A stretch of 22,059 bases of DNA, taken from a virus. Positions within the stretch are counted from its first letter, which is position 1. Every line of letters starts with the position of its first letter. The DNA lies in the IMG/VR virus record IMGVR_UViG_3300045286_000009, positions 1 to 22,059 of that record; one strand, given 5' to 3'. The position numbers and the translations under genes were made by a program. The notes under the pieces were generated by a model that ran no database searches, was not told where the DNA came from, and saw only the letters and a list, made by a program, of their open reading frames with translations. Of the stretch, positions 7,638-15,359 are shown piece after piece.

Positions 7638-8084
7638 TTACCCCAGCTTCGCGGTGCTGCGCTTGTAGCCACCGTAAGCCGACAGGGCAGAGGCGCCTGC
7701 GTTGTAGATCCCGGCTTGCGTGGCATCGGTGGCGGCCATGTTCGACAGGTTGGCCTGCTGGATGTCGCCAACGGCCTGCAGCTGGCCCTCGTAGCGGATG
7801 TTCAGCGCGTCCAGTTCGGCATTCGTGGCCGACTGCTTCACCAGGTCGAGGTTCGTGCCGTCCGCCGTGAAGCCAGATTGCGTGACCGCGGCGCGCTGCT
7901 GGCCGATGATCTGGTCCGCGGTGCGGCGCTGTGCTTCCTCGTTCGCAAATGCCTGGTTCTGCGCCACCTTGGCGCGCTCTCGCAGGATGTCACCCTGCGC
8001 ATGCGCTGCGCGTCTCTGTGCGTCGCTTTGGGCGATTGAGGACACGCCGGCAACGACTGCGGCGCCGACAAAAAACCAGCTCAT
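7638..8084 (-). CDS. Internal virion protein, T7 gp14-like (148 aa)
   Basis: The protein starts MSWFFVGAAVVAGVSSIAQSD, a short hydrophobic N-terminus followed by a long Gln/Ala/Arg-rich helix (RAAHAQGDILRERAKVAQNQ) and ADQIIGQQRAAVTQSGFTADGTN, the standard pattern of gp14-type virion core proteins in podoviruses. The end is Gly/Ser/Ala-rich (YNAGASALSAYGGY). The ATG at 8084 overlaps the TGA of the cupin-like gene (ATGA) and has a strong AGGAGG about 7 bases upstream. In T7 this protein inserts into the outer membrane during ejection; the same role is inferred here. It is the first of three consecutive ejection genes. Confidence 0.78.
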   Translation of the reverse strand: MSWFFVGAAVVAGVSSIAQSDAQRRAAHAQGDILRERAKVAQNQAFANEEAQRRTADQIIGQQRAAVTQSGFTADGTNLDLVKQSATNAELDALNIRYEGQLQAVGDIQQANLSNMAATDATQAGIYNAGASALSAYGGYKRSTAKLG

Positions 8085-8557
8085 GCCAGCGCCTCCTGCA
8101 GTTTGCGCTGCATCAAAGCCGCGTCCAGCGCGTCGAAGTCCGGGGCGATGTAGCGCGTTTCGAGCGCGCCCAGGTCGCGGCAGTCGTCCGGGTTGGGGTG
8201 CACGGCACACCAGAACGTGTCCGCGTGCGTGAACACCGCGCGCTGCGTGCCGGCCTTGGCGGGCATCCACCAGTGCCCCGTCAGGCGCTGCACACCTTCG
8301 CCCGGGGTGTAGACGCTGATGTCGCCCCATCCGAACGACAGGTGATCGTGCAGATGTATCTTGCCGACGACGATGCGATGCGCGGGAATGCTCAGGCCGC
8401 GCGCGTAGACGCCAGGCATGAACAGGTCTTCGCGCAGAAGTTCCTCGGGCTTGATCTGGCGCATCACCAGGTCGCCGACCTGCTGCGGGTGATGCGGCAG
8501 CGCGCCGAGTTCGGCAGCCATGGCGGCGATGGCGGTGCGGCGTTGGGTGAGGTTCAA
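8081..8557 (-). CDS. Cupin-like conserved phage protein (158 aa)
   Basis: The N-terminus is helical (QRRTAIAAMAAELGALPHHP) and the middle has a cupin-type double-stranded beta-helix look: VVGKIHLHDHLSFGWGDISV with H-x-H near residues 68-70, a Gly-rich turn, then GHWWMPAKAGTQRAVFTHADTFW with a second His and Trp-rich strands. A metal-binding cupin fold is my best guess. The start is a TTG at 8557, 4 bases after the tail-nozzle TGA, with AAGGGA about 8 bases upstream. Genes in this position between the gp12-like and gp14-like proteins are conserved in some podoviruses, but their role is not known to me. It may be a virion assembly factor or an enzyme. Confidence 0.6.
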   Translation of the reverse strand: MNLTQRRTAIAAMAAELGALPHHPQQVGDLVMRQIKPEELLREDLFMPGVYARGLSIPAHRIVVGKIHLHDHLSFGWGDISVYTPGEGVQRLTGHWWMPAKAGTQRAVFTHADTFWCAVHPNPDDCRDLGALETRYIAPDFDALDAALMQRKLQEALA

Positions 8558-8561
8558 GGCG

Positions 8562-11234
8562 TCATCCCTTGTCGTAGGTCGTGACCTGCGGCATCACCGC
8601 GACGATGGTGCAAGGCAGCGGCTGCGGCTGCTCGAAGCACAGCCACGGCGTCAGGCTGAAGTCGCCCGGGAAGTCCAGCACCTTGTCGCCCGTGAACAGC
8701 GGCGGCGGGTTGTCCATGCTGTCCAGTGCGCTGCGGAAATTGACATCCAGCAGGTCGTCGAAGCTGGAGCCGTAGGACAGGCCCAGCGTCTGGTCCAGGC
8801 GCACGGTCACGGCGTTGATGTGCGCCTTCTTGCCCTGGCTCGTGCCATCGGAGCCGCCAGCGTTCATCCGCTGGGTCTGCAGCTGGCTTCGATACGGCAT
8901 TCCGACCTGGGCCTTGCTGACCGGGTATTGCAGCGTGATCGTGCCGCCTGAGACCACGCAGTCGGGGTGCGCGGCACCGTCGGCCAGCACCGAGACCGTC
9001 TGCCCCTCCAGGAAGGACAGGCTGCCGATGGTGGTGGCCGTGAGGCGCCAGCCATAGGCCGCAATCGTGGACAGACTCGGGAACGCGGACTCGATGGTGC
9101 AGACCACGTGCGAAGCGTCCAGGAAAGCCGTGATGGTGGCCTTTGCACTGGCGTAGGTGACGTTCCCATCTTCGTCTGTCGTGCTGTGGCGATAGACGAT
9201 CTGCCGACCAACGTGGCCAGATGAAAACGGCGTCGCTTCGCTGGTGAAGGACACGCCGGTCGTGCCGTCCACGTCGGCACCGGCGCCTGGCTTCAGGTTG
9301 GCCGAGTTGGAGCCGTCGTAGGTGGACCCGAAGTCGACATAGAAGTCATCCTGCGGGTCGTAGTTCTGCCGGTGCTCCCATTCCATGTACGCGATGTAGC
9401 GCTTCGTCGAGCCGTTGATCGTGAACTTGGCGATGGCCCAGAGTTCGTCGCGGCTGCCATCGGGTGCGGGCAGGTCGGCGATGCACTCGACCACGCCGCC
9501 GCCGCCGATGGGGTGCCGGTGCCAGCCGCCGTGCGGGCCGTCCGGGTAGTGCTCGCGGCTGTAGGTCATGGCCACCAGCACGCCGTCGGTGCGAACGCCC
9601 CAGATGATCGAATGCGGTTCGTGCTGGTAGGCCAGTTGCGTGATGCCGGCCTGCACCATGTGCGAAGCCAGAACCGACTGGTCGAACGATGCGTAGTCGT
9701 CGTTCTGGAAGTTGTAGGTGATGTCGCGCAGCTTGGCCGCAGCGCGCTGCACGAACAGCAGCACGCCGTTCACGCGAACGGGGATGGTGTTGCGCGAGCC
9801 CACGCGGCTGATCTCTACCGCGGTGTGGTTGTCGGTGCCGTAGGGCTGGTTCTCCGTCATCGACTTGATGGCGAACTCAGAGCCCGCGGTGCCGCACACC
9901 AGGGAGTCGACGCCGGTCGTGGTGACTTCCATCCACTGGATGGAGTTGACGCGGTTTGACAGCAGTTGGTCGCTGATGGCCATGTCGGTCGTCACCAGCG
10001 AACTCGAATCCTTGGCGGTGAAGGTCTCGTAGTCGCCTGCCACCGACTGCCAGACGCGGGTGCCGCGCGCGAAGCACAGCCGCTCGCGGAAGAAGGCCAC
10101 GTTCGTCGGCCAGCCCTCGACGTCGGACCACGCAGCCAGCGCCCAGCGCGTTGTGGCGTTGCCGGATCCCACGGCGTTGGCCGGCAGCTCGGCTGCGGTG
10201 TTGGAGGGGAACGGGCTTTCCACCGTGCCGCTGACGTGCGTGCTGTCGGTGTACGCGGTGATGCGCACGCCGCCGAAGCCGCTGTCGGTGTAGCGCCACT
10301 GCACGCCGGTGCCGGCGACGTTGCTGCCGTCGTAGACAGAACCCTTGGTGTGCGTCGGCGGGTTCGTGCCGCTGGTGGCCGCGTTCACGGCCTTGTAGTT
10401 CTTGCCGTCGCTGTGCACCACGTCGCCGATGCTGAACGCCTTGCCGGCTTCCCAGGCCGGCACCGACAGCACGTCCTTCTGCGAGAGTTGCAGCAGCGAG
10501 CCGACCATGCCGGAAGTGAACACCGCGGCCGAAGCCGTGACCGTGACAGCGCCCGTTGCCGCATCGGCGTAGAGCGTGGTCGTCGTGATGTTCTCGGCCT
10601 TGAACGGGCCACCGGAGAACGTGGGCGTCGACAGCACCCACTTCGTATTGCTGTAGCGCGACAGCTTGCGCGGGGCGTAGCTGCCGTGCGCGATGTAGAT
10701 GACGTCGTTCTCGATGGCGAACCGCAGCGCAAAGGTGCCGTCACTGGTCAGCAGGTCGGATGCGCTGTAGGGCGTCGGCAACTCAAGCACGGTGCCCGTG
10801 AGCGGATACCAGTACGTCGCATTCGGCGGCGCGTTGCCGGTGGTGTTGGCCACGCAGTAGTAGAAGGCCGACACGCCATCCCACACCAAGTCGCCGATGG
10901 TGTAAGCCGTGGCGCCGTTGTAGATGCTGGCCGATGTGGCCTGGATCTGCCCGTGGTTGGTCCAGAAGCGCAGGTACTTGTCGCCGAACTCCAGCATGTA
11001 GCCCGTCGTGGAGTCGCGCTCGTACCGGACCAGCCAAGTGCGCTTGCTGCTGTCCTTGACTTCGCCCAGGTAGCGGAACCCGGCGCGTCGCATGGCCGGG
11101 CCTTGCACCAGCGGCAGGAAGCCGACCATGCGCCGGCAGGCGGCCGGGTACTTCGCCAGATCGACGCGACCCTCCATCCGCGGCGACCATTCGCCAGCGT
11201 TGAAGGAGGTCTGGATCGGCGAGGCGCGCGCCAT
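8562..11234 (-). CDS. Tail tubular protein B / tail nozzle, T7 gp12-like (890 aa)
   Basis: The N-terminus SFNAGEWSPRMEGRVDL followed by LAKYPAACRRMVGFLPLVQGPAMRRAGFRYLGEV is the conserved opening of podovirus tail tubular protein B (T7 gp12, P22 gp10-like stabilisation proteins). The rest is a long beta-rich protein with Trp, Tyr and Gly, including a signature-like HPIGGGGVVECIADLPAPDG region near residue 550 and NAVTVRLDQTLGLSYGS near the end. It forms the distal nozzle of the short tail below the gp11-like adaptor. The ATG at 11234 follows the upstream TAG by 2 bases with GAGG about 8 bases before it. Length is within the family's range. Confidence 0.88.
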   Translation of the reverse strand: MARASPIQTSFNAGEWSPRMEGRVDLAKYPAACRRMVGFLPLVQGPAMRRAGFRYLGEVKDSSKRTWLVRYERDSTTGYMLEFGDKYLRFWTNHGQIQATSASIYNGATAYTIGDLVWDGVSAFYYCVANTTGNAPPNATYWYPLTGTVLELPTPYSASDLLTSDGTFALRFAIENDVIYIAHGSYAPRKLSRYSNTKWVLSTPTFSGGPFKAENITTTTLYADAATGAVTVTASAAVFTSGMVGSLLQLSQKDVLSVPAWEAGKAFSIGDVVHSDGKNYKAVNAATSGTNPPTHTKGSVYDGSNVAGTGVQWRYTDSGFGGVRITAYTDSTHVSGTVESPFPSNTAAELPANAVGSGNATTRWALAAWSDVEGWPTNVAFFRERLCFARGTRVWQSVAGDYETFTAKDSSSLVTTDMAISDQLLSNRVNSIQWMEVTTTGVDSLVCGTAGSEFAIKSMTENQPYGTDNHTAVEISRVGSRNTIPVRVNGVLLFVQRAAAKLRDITYNFQNDDYASFDQSVLASHMVQAGITQLAYQHEPHSIIWGVRTDGVLVAMTYSREHYPDGPHGGWHRHPIGGGGVVECIADLPAPDGSRDELWAIAKFTINGSTKRYIAYMEWEHRQNYDPQDDFYVDFGSTYDGSNSANLKPGAGADVDGTTGVSFTSEATPFSSGHVGRQIVYRHSTTDEDGNVTYASAKATITAFLDASHVVCTIESAFPSLSTIAAYGWRLTATTIGSLSFLEGQTVSVLADGAAHPDCVVSGGTITLQYPVSKAQVGMPYRSQLQTQRMNAGGSDGTSQGKKAHINAVTVRLDQTLGLSYGSSFDDLLDVNFRSALDSMDNPPPLFTGDKVLDFPGDFSLTPWLCFEQPQPLPCTIVAVMPQVTTYDKG

Positions 11235-11236
11235 GG

Positions 11237-11854
11237 CTACAGCCTCGCGATGACCCAGCTGTCGTCCGCGAAGGGTTGCGGCGGCTTCTCGATGGCGTTG
11301 GCGGCCAGGCCTTCACGCACGGACATCATGTAGTCCTGCTGGCAGGCCTGCTTCTTCGTGTTGCTGTTGGTGATCTGCTCGCATGCCTCGAACGCCAGCC
11401 GCGCGGCGAACGACATCACGAACAGCGGATCGAACTGCCCTTCGTCGGTTACGTCGTAGACGTAGCGCAGCTTCAGCGGAGCGGTGAAGTCGGTGACGAT
11501 GCAGCGCACGCCGTCGACCACTTCGAACGCGAACGCCGAGGCGTCCTGGCTGGTGTAGTCCGACAGCGAAGGGACCACGAAGTAGTCCGACACCTGCACC
11601 GCGCGCAGGAAGTCGGCCGGCAGCGGGAAAGCATTGCCGTAACCCCAGGCCGGCGCGGTGGCCGAAGCCGCCAGGCTGGTGCGCACGATGGAGAACGACC
11701 AGTGCCGGCGGCGCAGTTCGGCCTGCCGTACCGGGTCGTACAGGCGGTTCATCGCCCGCGCGGCCACCGAGTTGTCGGTGAGCGACGTCAATTTCTCGTT
11801 CGAGCCCAGCTTCGTTAGGGCCAGGTTCGCAATGTCGACCTTCGAGGTCGGCAC
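11237..11854 (-). CDS. Tail tubular protein A / adaptor, T7 gp11-like (205 aa)
   Basis: Typical gp11 features are visible: VDIANLALTKLGSNEKLTSLTDNS at the start, a helix with AMNRLYDPVRQAELRRRHWSFS, then APAWGYGNAFPLPADFLRAV and a C-terminal helix (MSFAARLAFEACEQIT). In podoviruses this protein forms the dodecameric adaptor between portal and nozzle. The start is a GTG at 11854, 4 bases after the preceding TGA, with GAAGG about 9 bases upstream; an ATG nearby is out of frame. The stop is TAG, with the nozzle gene following 2 bases later. Confidence 0.87.
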   Translation of the reverse strand: MPTSKVDIANLALTKLGSNEKLTSLTDNSVAARAMNRLYDPVRQAELRRRHWSFSIVRTSLAASATAPAWGYGNAFPLPADFLRAVQVSDYFVVPSLSDYTSQDASAFAFEVVDGVRCIVTDFTAPLKLRYVYDVTDEGQFDPLFVMSFAARLAFEACEQITNSNTKKQACQQDYMMSVREGLAANAIEKPPQPFADDSWVIARL

Positions 11855-11858
11855 GGCA

Positions 11859-12080
11859 TCACGCCTTCACGTTGTACTTGCCGATGGTCTCGATGTAGGC
11901 GCCGATCTTCTCCAGCGCCAGCAGCGCTTGCATGCGCGCCTGCTGTCCGCTCAGGCCATCGCTGGCGAGCGTGTCCCAGTCGATGGTGAGTTCGATGCGC
12001 GCCGTGGTTGCGGAGCCGCTCGTCTCGGTGACGGTGTGGTCGTTGTCCTGCGGGTTGCAGCGGTAGAGGCGGGTTGCCAT
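11859..12080 (-). CDS. Small protein between decoration and tail-adaptor genes (73 aa)
   Basis: A short soluble protein, MATRLYRCNPQDNDHTVTE at the start, then ARIELTIDWDTLASDG and a C-terminal helix (QARMQALLALEKIGAYIETIG). AAGGA about 8 bases upstream of the ATG at 12080 supports the start. It is the first gene after the terminator-like hairpin at 12099-12128 and is followed 4 bases later by the gp11-like adaptor. I do not recognise the family. Position suggests a head-completion or minor structural role, but nothing in the sequence proves it. Confidence 0.62.
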   Translation of the reverse strand: MATRLYRCNPQDNDHTVTETSGSATTARIELTIDWDTLASDGLSGQQARMQALLALEKIGAYIETIGKYNVKA

Positions 12081-12098
12081 GTGCGGGTCCTTCTACGG

Positions 12099-12128
12099 AA
12101 AAAGGGCGGCGGTGTGACCCGGCCGCCC
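12099..12128 (-). terminator. Rho-independent terminator after the capsid decoration gene
   Basis: On the minus strand GGGCGGC (12128-12122) pairs perfectly with GCCGCCC (12110-12104) across an 11-base loop and is followed directly by TTTTT (12103-12099). It lies 28 bases past the stop of the decoration gene and 18 bases before the start of the next gene. It would lower transcription of the tail genes relative to the capsid genes unless polymerase reads through or is antiterminated. Confidence 0.7.
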
Positions 12129-12156
12129 AAGAGGAGGAGACAACTGCAGGAAACGG

Positions 12157-12705
12157 TCAGGCCGACTGGTCCACGTACCAGACTTCCAGGCCGATGAGGC
12201 CGCCGGCCGTCAGCGACGTGGTGACCAGGATCACGATGTCCAGCGTGGTGTTCGGGTCCGACGTCAGGCCCGCGGCCTGCCACAGCGGCTGCTGGCGCTT
12301 GTCGATGGTGTAGTTGCCCGACTGGTTGGTGATGTCCGAGCGCTTGAGCGCCGACGCCACCGACTGGCTGGAGGCGAACAGCGCGGTCGCCGTGGCGCCG
12401 ATGGCCGTGGGGTAGGCGTTGCCCGAGCTGTCGCGCGTGTTGCGGGCCACGCCCACCGAGACCACGCCCGATGTCAGCGCGGCGCAGTCCAGGTACACCG
12501 CGCGCACCATGGCCGAGGACGGCAGGGAGGCGAGGACGTACGTAGAGCCGGTCGCGTAGGTCGAAGCACCGGTGTCGGTCGTGCCGGCCGTGACCGATCC
12601 GATGGCGACGTTGACGGTGCTGCGCTCCAGGCGCGAGTCGTTGAGGACGGGCGGGGTCGCGTCGCGGTTCGTGACCGTGGTCGACTTGAGGTTGAAGACT
12701 GCCAT
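12157..12705 (-). CDS. Probable capsid decoration / cement protein (182 aa)
   Basis: A beta-rich, Thr/Ser/Ala/Val-dominated protein (SSAMVRAVYLDCAALTSGVVSV, TTLDIVILVTTSLTAGGLIGLEV) with no catalytic motif, directly downstream of the major capsid gene. In BPP-1 the gene next to the capsid gene encodes a jelly-roll cementing protein that sits on the capsid surface; this protein fits that position and composition, though I cannot show homology here. AAGGAG about 9 bases before the ATG at 12705 is a strong ribosome binding site, matching a high-copy virion protein. A terminator follows it. Confidence 0.72.
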   Translation of the reverse strand: MAVFNLKSTTVTNRDATPPVLNDSRLERSTVNVAIGSVTAGTTDTGASTYATGSTYVLASLPSSAMVRAVYLDCAALTSGVVSVGVARNTRDSSGNAYPTAIGATATALFASSQSVASALKRSDITNQSGNYTIDKRQQPLWQAAGLTSDPNTTLDIVILVTTSLTAGGLIGLEVWYVDQSA

Positions 12706-12728
12706 GGTTCAGTTCTCCTTGATGGGGT

Positions 12729-13619
12729 TCAGGCGCAGGGCAGTTCGACGACCTTCTTCTCTTCGAGGCGGGTGCCACCGAAGGTGCCGTACAGGTAGAC
12801 CTGCCACGGCAGACCGGCCAGGTCCTTGCGCTGCGAGACGTCGGCGCTGATGTCCTGCCACATGCCGAGGTGCATGCCAGCCTTGACGTACATCGGGCAG
12901 CGGGTCTGGCTGGAGCCGTTGGTGGCCAGGCGCTCCGAGTGGATGAAGTCCACCTTGCCCCACTGCATGACGAAGCCGTCGTTCACGACCGCCTTCTCGC
13001 CGTTGTAGTCCGCATTGATGACCTGCACTTCGTCCATCAGGTTGCGGTTCTGCTTGGCGGTGATGGCGCAGCTGATGCGGTCGCCGCTCGACGGGTCCCA
13101 GGCTTCGTTGGCCAGCAGGATCTGGATGCCGGCCTTCAGCTTCTCGACGTTCAGGCCGGTCGCCGCGCTGGCGCCTTCCGAGGCCGAGACTTGCTGGCCC
13201 GACGGGAAGTTGGTGGTGGTGCTGCCGTCGGCGCCGGTCTTGGCTGCGCCGAAGAAGGCCGCGATGATCTCGTCGTCCATCGCGCGGTTCATGGCCGCGG
13301 TGCCGTTCTGCACGTAGCTCGACTGCGGGTCGATCAGCATGCGCAGCTTGTCGATGCCGTCGATCAGGTCGTTCCAGTCGTAGTCCGACGGGAAGACCCA
13401 GCGGCGGTCGGTCTGCGTGTCGATGGGGGTCAGCGCCGGGTAGCGCGTGGTGCGCTTCTGCGCCACGGTCGGGGCGAACTGGTCGACGGGCACGCCCTGC
13501 TTGCCGGTGTAGGTCTGGGTCGTGACCGACATCCGCAGGCGCGAGGCTTTCTGTTGCGACAGCAGCGCGACGTTGGTCGTGTACTGCTGCACGTAGTGGG
13601 TGGTGACAAACTGGCTCAC
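12729..13619 (-). CDS. Major capsid protein (296 aa)
   Basis: The protein starts MSQFVTTHYVQQYTTNVALL and contains QDRRWVFPSD-like and RAMDDEIIAAFFGAAKTG segments (RYPALTPIDTQTDRRWVFPSD near residues 60-80; the AAFFG helix near 117), then Gly/Asn-rich loops and VDFIHSERLATNG near the end. This pattern belongs to the capsid family of BPP-1-like podoviruses, whose capsid shell has an HK97-like fold with an altered topology (established for BPP-1). The start is a GTG at 13619 with AGGAG about 9 bases upstream; an ORF in another frame covering the same stretch is Arg/His-rich and spurious. The gene lies between scaffold and decoration genes and has its own structured leader. Confidence 0.87.
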   Translation of the reverse strand: MSQFVTTHYVQQYTTNVALLSQQKASRLRMSVTTQTYTGKQGVPVDQFAPTVAQKRTTRYPALTPIDTQTDRRWVFPSDYDWNDLIDGIDKLRMLIDPQSSYVQNGTAAMNRAMDDEIIAAFFGAAKTGADGSTTTNFPSGQQVSASEGASAATGLNVEKLKAGIQILLANEAWDPSSGDRISCAITAKQNRNLMDEVQVINADYNGEKAVVNDGFVMQWGKVDFIHSERLATNGSSQTRCPMYVKAGMHLGMWQDISADVSQRKDLAGLPWQVYLYGTFGGTRLEEKKVVELPCA

Positions 13620-13757
13620 GGTAGGTGGCTCCTGAAGGGTTCAAAGTGCAACGCTTCGAGGTGCTTGCCCTTTCCGGGGCACCGTCTTGCCTGTCACGCA
13701 GGCCACGCGGCGCGATCTACGCGCTTCCGGGTAGGGCCGCGCGGCTGGCTTGCCTAC
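13620..13757 (-). promoter_or_regulatory. Structured 138-base leader upstream of the major capsid gene
   Basis: This is the longest gap between genes in the window. It contains a chain of small inverted repeats: TGCCC/GGGCA (13666-13681), GCCTG/CAGGC with loop TCACG (13689-13703), GCGCG/CGCGC with loop ATCTA (13710-13724), and the perfect palindrome GCCGCGCGGC (13736-13745). GTAGGT at 13621-13626 can pair with ACCTAC at 13756-13761, closing the whole set. The capsid ribosome binding site (AGGAG) lies at the leader's end. No sigma-70 promoter is convincing. It may be a structured untranslated leader, a processing site, or simply GC-rich sequence folding by chance. Confidence 0.4.
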
Positions 13758-13973
13758 CTACTGAACTGCTTCCGGCAGTTCCCCGCTCGTGACATACCGC
13801 TCCAGGTCGGCAGCACGTTGGCACAGCCATCGCGCGTCCTTCTCGGTGCGGTACACCAGTTCGAGCAACTCTAGGCGCAGCCTGACGTCGGGTCTTAACC
13901 CGTCAGCGGGCTTGAGCCCAGGCTGCTCGAACGTGCGGCTGGTGGATGTGTCGGCCTTGGGCACGTCAGGCAA
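13758..13973 (-). CDS. Small helical protein between scaffold and capsid genes (71 aa)
   Basis: The first 25 residues are polar (DVPKADTSTSRTFEQPG), and the rest is a charged amphipathic helix pair (RPDVRLRLELLELVYRTEKD, LCQRAADLERYVTSG). The likely start is a TTG at 13973 that overlaps the scaffold stop by 8 bases; a GTG three codons later is an alternative. No strong ribosome binding site is seen, so translation is probably coupled to the scaffold gene. The stop is TAG. I do not recognise a named family; position suggests a head-assembly helper or minor capsid protein. Confidence 0.6.
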   Translation of the reverse strand: MPDVPKADTSTSRTFEQPGLKPADGLRPDVRLRLELLELVYRTEKDARWLCQRAADLERYVTSGELPEAVQ

Positions 13974-14916
13974 CCCCGGCGGCGATGGCTTGCAGCTTGG
14001 TCATCTCGTCCAGCTTGGCCTTGTCGCCGGCCAGGTACTCGCGGGTCCAGTTCGGGTCCGCGCGCAGTTGGGCGATCTTCTGCGCCGCACCCTGGGCCGA
14101 GGTACCCATGCCGGGCGCGTCGCCGCCGCTGCGCACGGTGTCTTCAGCCATGCCCATGCCGGCCTTGGCGAACATGCGCACCAGCGCGCCGGTCGCGCCC
14201 GTGCGGTTGAACAGGGTGCGCAGGAAGTCCTCGCGCTTCACCTTGTCGCCGCTGTCGAGCTGGATCTCGTCGGGCAGCACCTGGGCGGCAAAGCGCTTGC
14301 CCAATTCGATGTGCTTGTCTGCCTCCGCGCCCCACTCGGACATGACGCCAGCGAAGGCCTGGTCGCTGGCCGCCACGATCTGCTTCTCGGCCGCCTTGGT
14401 CTGCGCTTCGGAGAAGGCCACGAACTCCTTGGTCAGCGCCTCGGCCACGCGCGGGGTGGCGCCGGCCTTGTGCATCCACTGCTGCATGGTCTTCACCAGC
14501 TCGGGGTCGGAGTTCTCCGGCACCGGCAGCTTGTAGCCGTCGGGCGTGGCCGGAACCCCAAGCTTGGCGTGGAACTGCGCCAGTTCTTCCGGGCTGGCAT
14601 CGTCCTTGGGCAGCACCAGCGTACGGCCGGCGCGGTCGAAGCCGATCAGCTTTTCGAGGTTGTAGGCCGATTCGGTCGCGGCCAGCGGGTCCTTGAACCC
14701 CTTGGCCTGCGCCCAGGTCTTGACGTCCGGCGACTGGATCTGGTCGAACCACTGGCCTTCGTTGCTGGCCTGCGCTGCTGGCGCTGGGGCTGGCGCGGCG
14801 CCCAGCGCGGTGGCCGCTGCTGCGGCAACGGCAGGGGCACCCGAAGTGGCAGCAGGGGCTGCAGGGGCGGCGGTGGGTGCTGCGCCCGTGAAGGCGGCAG
14901 CGGCGGCGCTACTCAT
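13966..14916 (-). CDS. Capsid scaffolding protein (316 aa)
   Basis: The first 50 residues are an Ala/Pro-rich disordered segment. The remainder is charged and helical, with EGQWFDQIQSPDVKTWAQAKG and ATPDGYKLPVPENSDPELV, a motif string found in phage scaffold-type proteins, and a long C-terminal helical region (TREYLAGDKAKLDEMTKLQ). The protein would chaperone assembly of the capsid shell and leave before DNA packaging. I chose the ATG at 14916 because GAGAGG lies about 9 bases upstream; an ATG at 14925 would abut that ribosome binding site with no spacing. The gene overlaps the end of the Bbp19-like gene by 8 bases and lies two genes before the capsid gene, the usual position. Confidence 0.82.
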   Translation of the reverse strand: MSSAAAAAFTGAAPTAAPAAPAATSGAPAVAAAAATALGAAPAPAPAAQASNEGQWFDQIQSPDVKTWAQAKGFKDPLAATESAYNLEKLIGFDRAGRTLVLPKDDASPEELAQFHAKLGVPATPDGYKLPVPENSDPELVKTMQQWMHKAGATPRVAEALTKEFVAFSEAQTKAAEKQIVAASDQAFAGVMSEWGAEADKHIELGKRFAAQVLPDEIQLDSGDKVKREDFLRTLFNRTGATGALVRMFAKAGMGMAEDTVRSGGDAPGMGTSAQGAAQKIAQLRADPNWTREYLAGDKAKLDEMTKLQAIAAGVA

Positions 14917-15184
14917 CGTTGGCATCCTCTCTCAGTCGCAGCAGATTGGCGTCGTCGACTTCGATGTGGCCGATGATTCGCCGGAAGACCTCCTGCCGCC
15001 CTGCTGCGACTCCGGTGGCGAAGAGGTCGGTGTGTCTGTCGGAGCCAAGCACCATGGGGTTCTGGCCCCAGCGGCAGAACGTCTTCAGGTCGGCCATGAC
15101 ATGCCGGGCCGACGGGTGCTGGAAGACCGCACGGTAGTGGCTGCGCTTTTTGAGGACAGCCTGCAGCCGGTCGATGAAGGTCAC
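14909..15184 (-). CDS. Bbp19-like small phage protein (91 aa)
   Basis: The sequence VTFIDRLQAVLKKRSHYRAVF followed by VMADLKTFCRWGQNP and AAGRQEVFRRIIGHIEVDD matches the pattern of the Bbp19 family, named after a protein of Bordetella phage BPP-1 (YrxvF...vLaDLxxfCr...GrReVf). Its biochemical role is not known to me. The start is a GTG at 15184 sharing bases with the upstream TGA (GTGA); the longer frame to 15262 would overlap the preceding gene and adds an Arg/His-rich leader. Position between portal and scaffold is the same as I recall in BPP-1-like phages and is one reason for placing this phage near them. Confidence 0.78.
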   Translation of the reverse strand: MTFIDRLQAVLKKRSHYRAVFQHPSARHVMADLKTFCRWGQNPMVLGSDRHTDLFATGVAAGRQEVFRRIIGHIEVDDANLLRLREDANDE

Positions 15185-15348
15185 GCGGCCGTGCTGCGGT
15201 CGATCACGCCGTCTCGGGTCATGCGGCCTTCGGTGGTGACGACGGCCCACACGTCGGGGCATTCGGAGAAGATCGCGCGTGCCTCGTCGGGCGTCGGGGC
15301 AACGTCCTGGACCGGCAACTCGGCCGGCGCTTCGTTCTGGTCGTCCAT
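15181..15348 (-). CDS. Small acidic protein after the portal gene (55 aa)
   Basis: A short protein starting MDDQNEAPAELPVQDVAPTPD, then ARAIFSECPDVWAVVTTEGR and ending in DRSTAA. It is acidic at the N-terminus. AGGAG is present 7 bases before the ATG at 15348, the gene begins 11 bases after the portal stop, and its TGA overlaps the next GTG. These features support translation although the frame is short. No family is recognised. A longer frame ending at the same stop and extending into the portal gene is spurious before this ATG. Confidence 0.7.
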   Translation of the reverse strand: MDDQNEAPAELPVQDVAPTPDEARAIFSECPDVWAVVTTEGRMTRDGVIDRSTAA

Positions 15349-15359
15349 GGTATCTCCTG

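Noticed and set aside
5787-8039. A 750-codon open frame on the plus strand
   Set aside because: It lies opposite two ejection-protein genes, is extremely rich in Arg, Gly, Val and His, and shows no recognisable domain; it is a by-product of GC-rich codon use on the other strand.
9966-11333. A 455-codon open frame on the plus strand
   Set aside because: It is antisense to the tail nozzle and adaptor genes, with shadow-type composition.
13692-13698. A lone TGTCACG copy in the capsid leader, possibly a further binding site for the factor that reads the repeat array
   Set aside because: A single heptamer match is expected by chance in a window of this size; it happens to fall in a hairpin and has no neighbouring copies.
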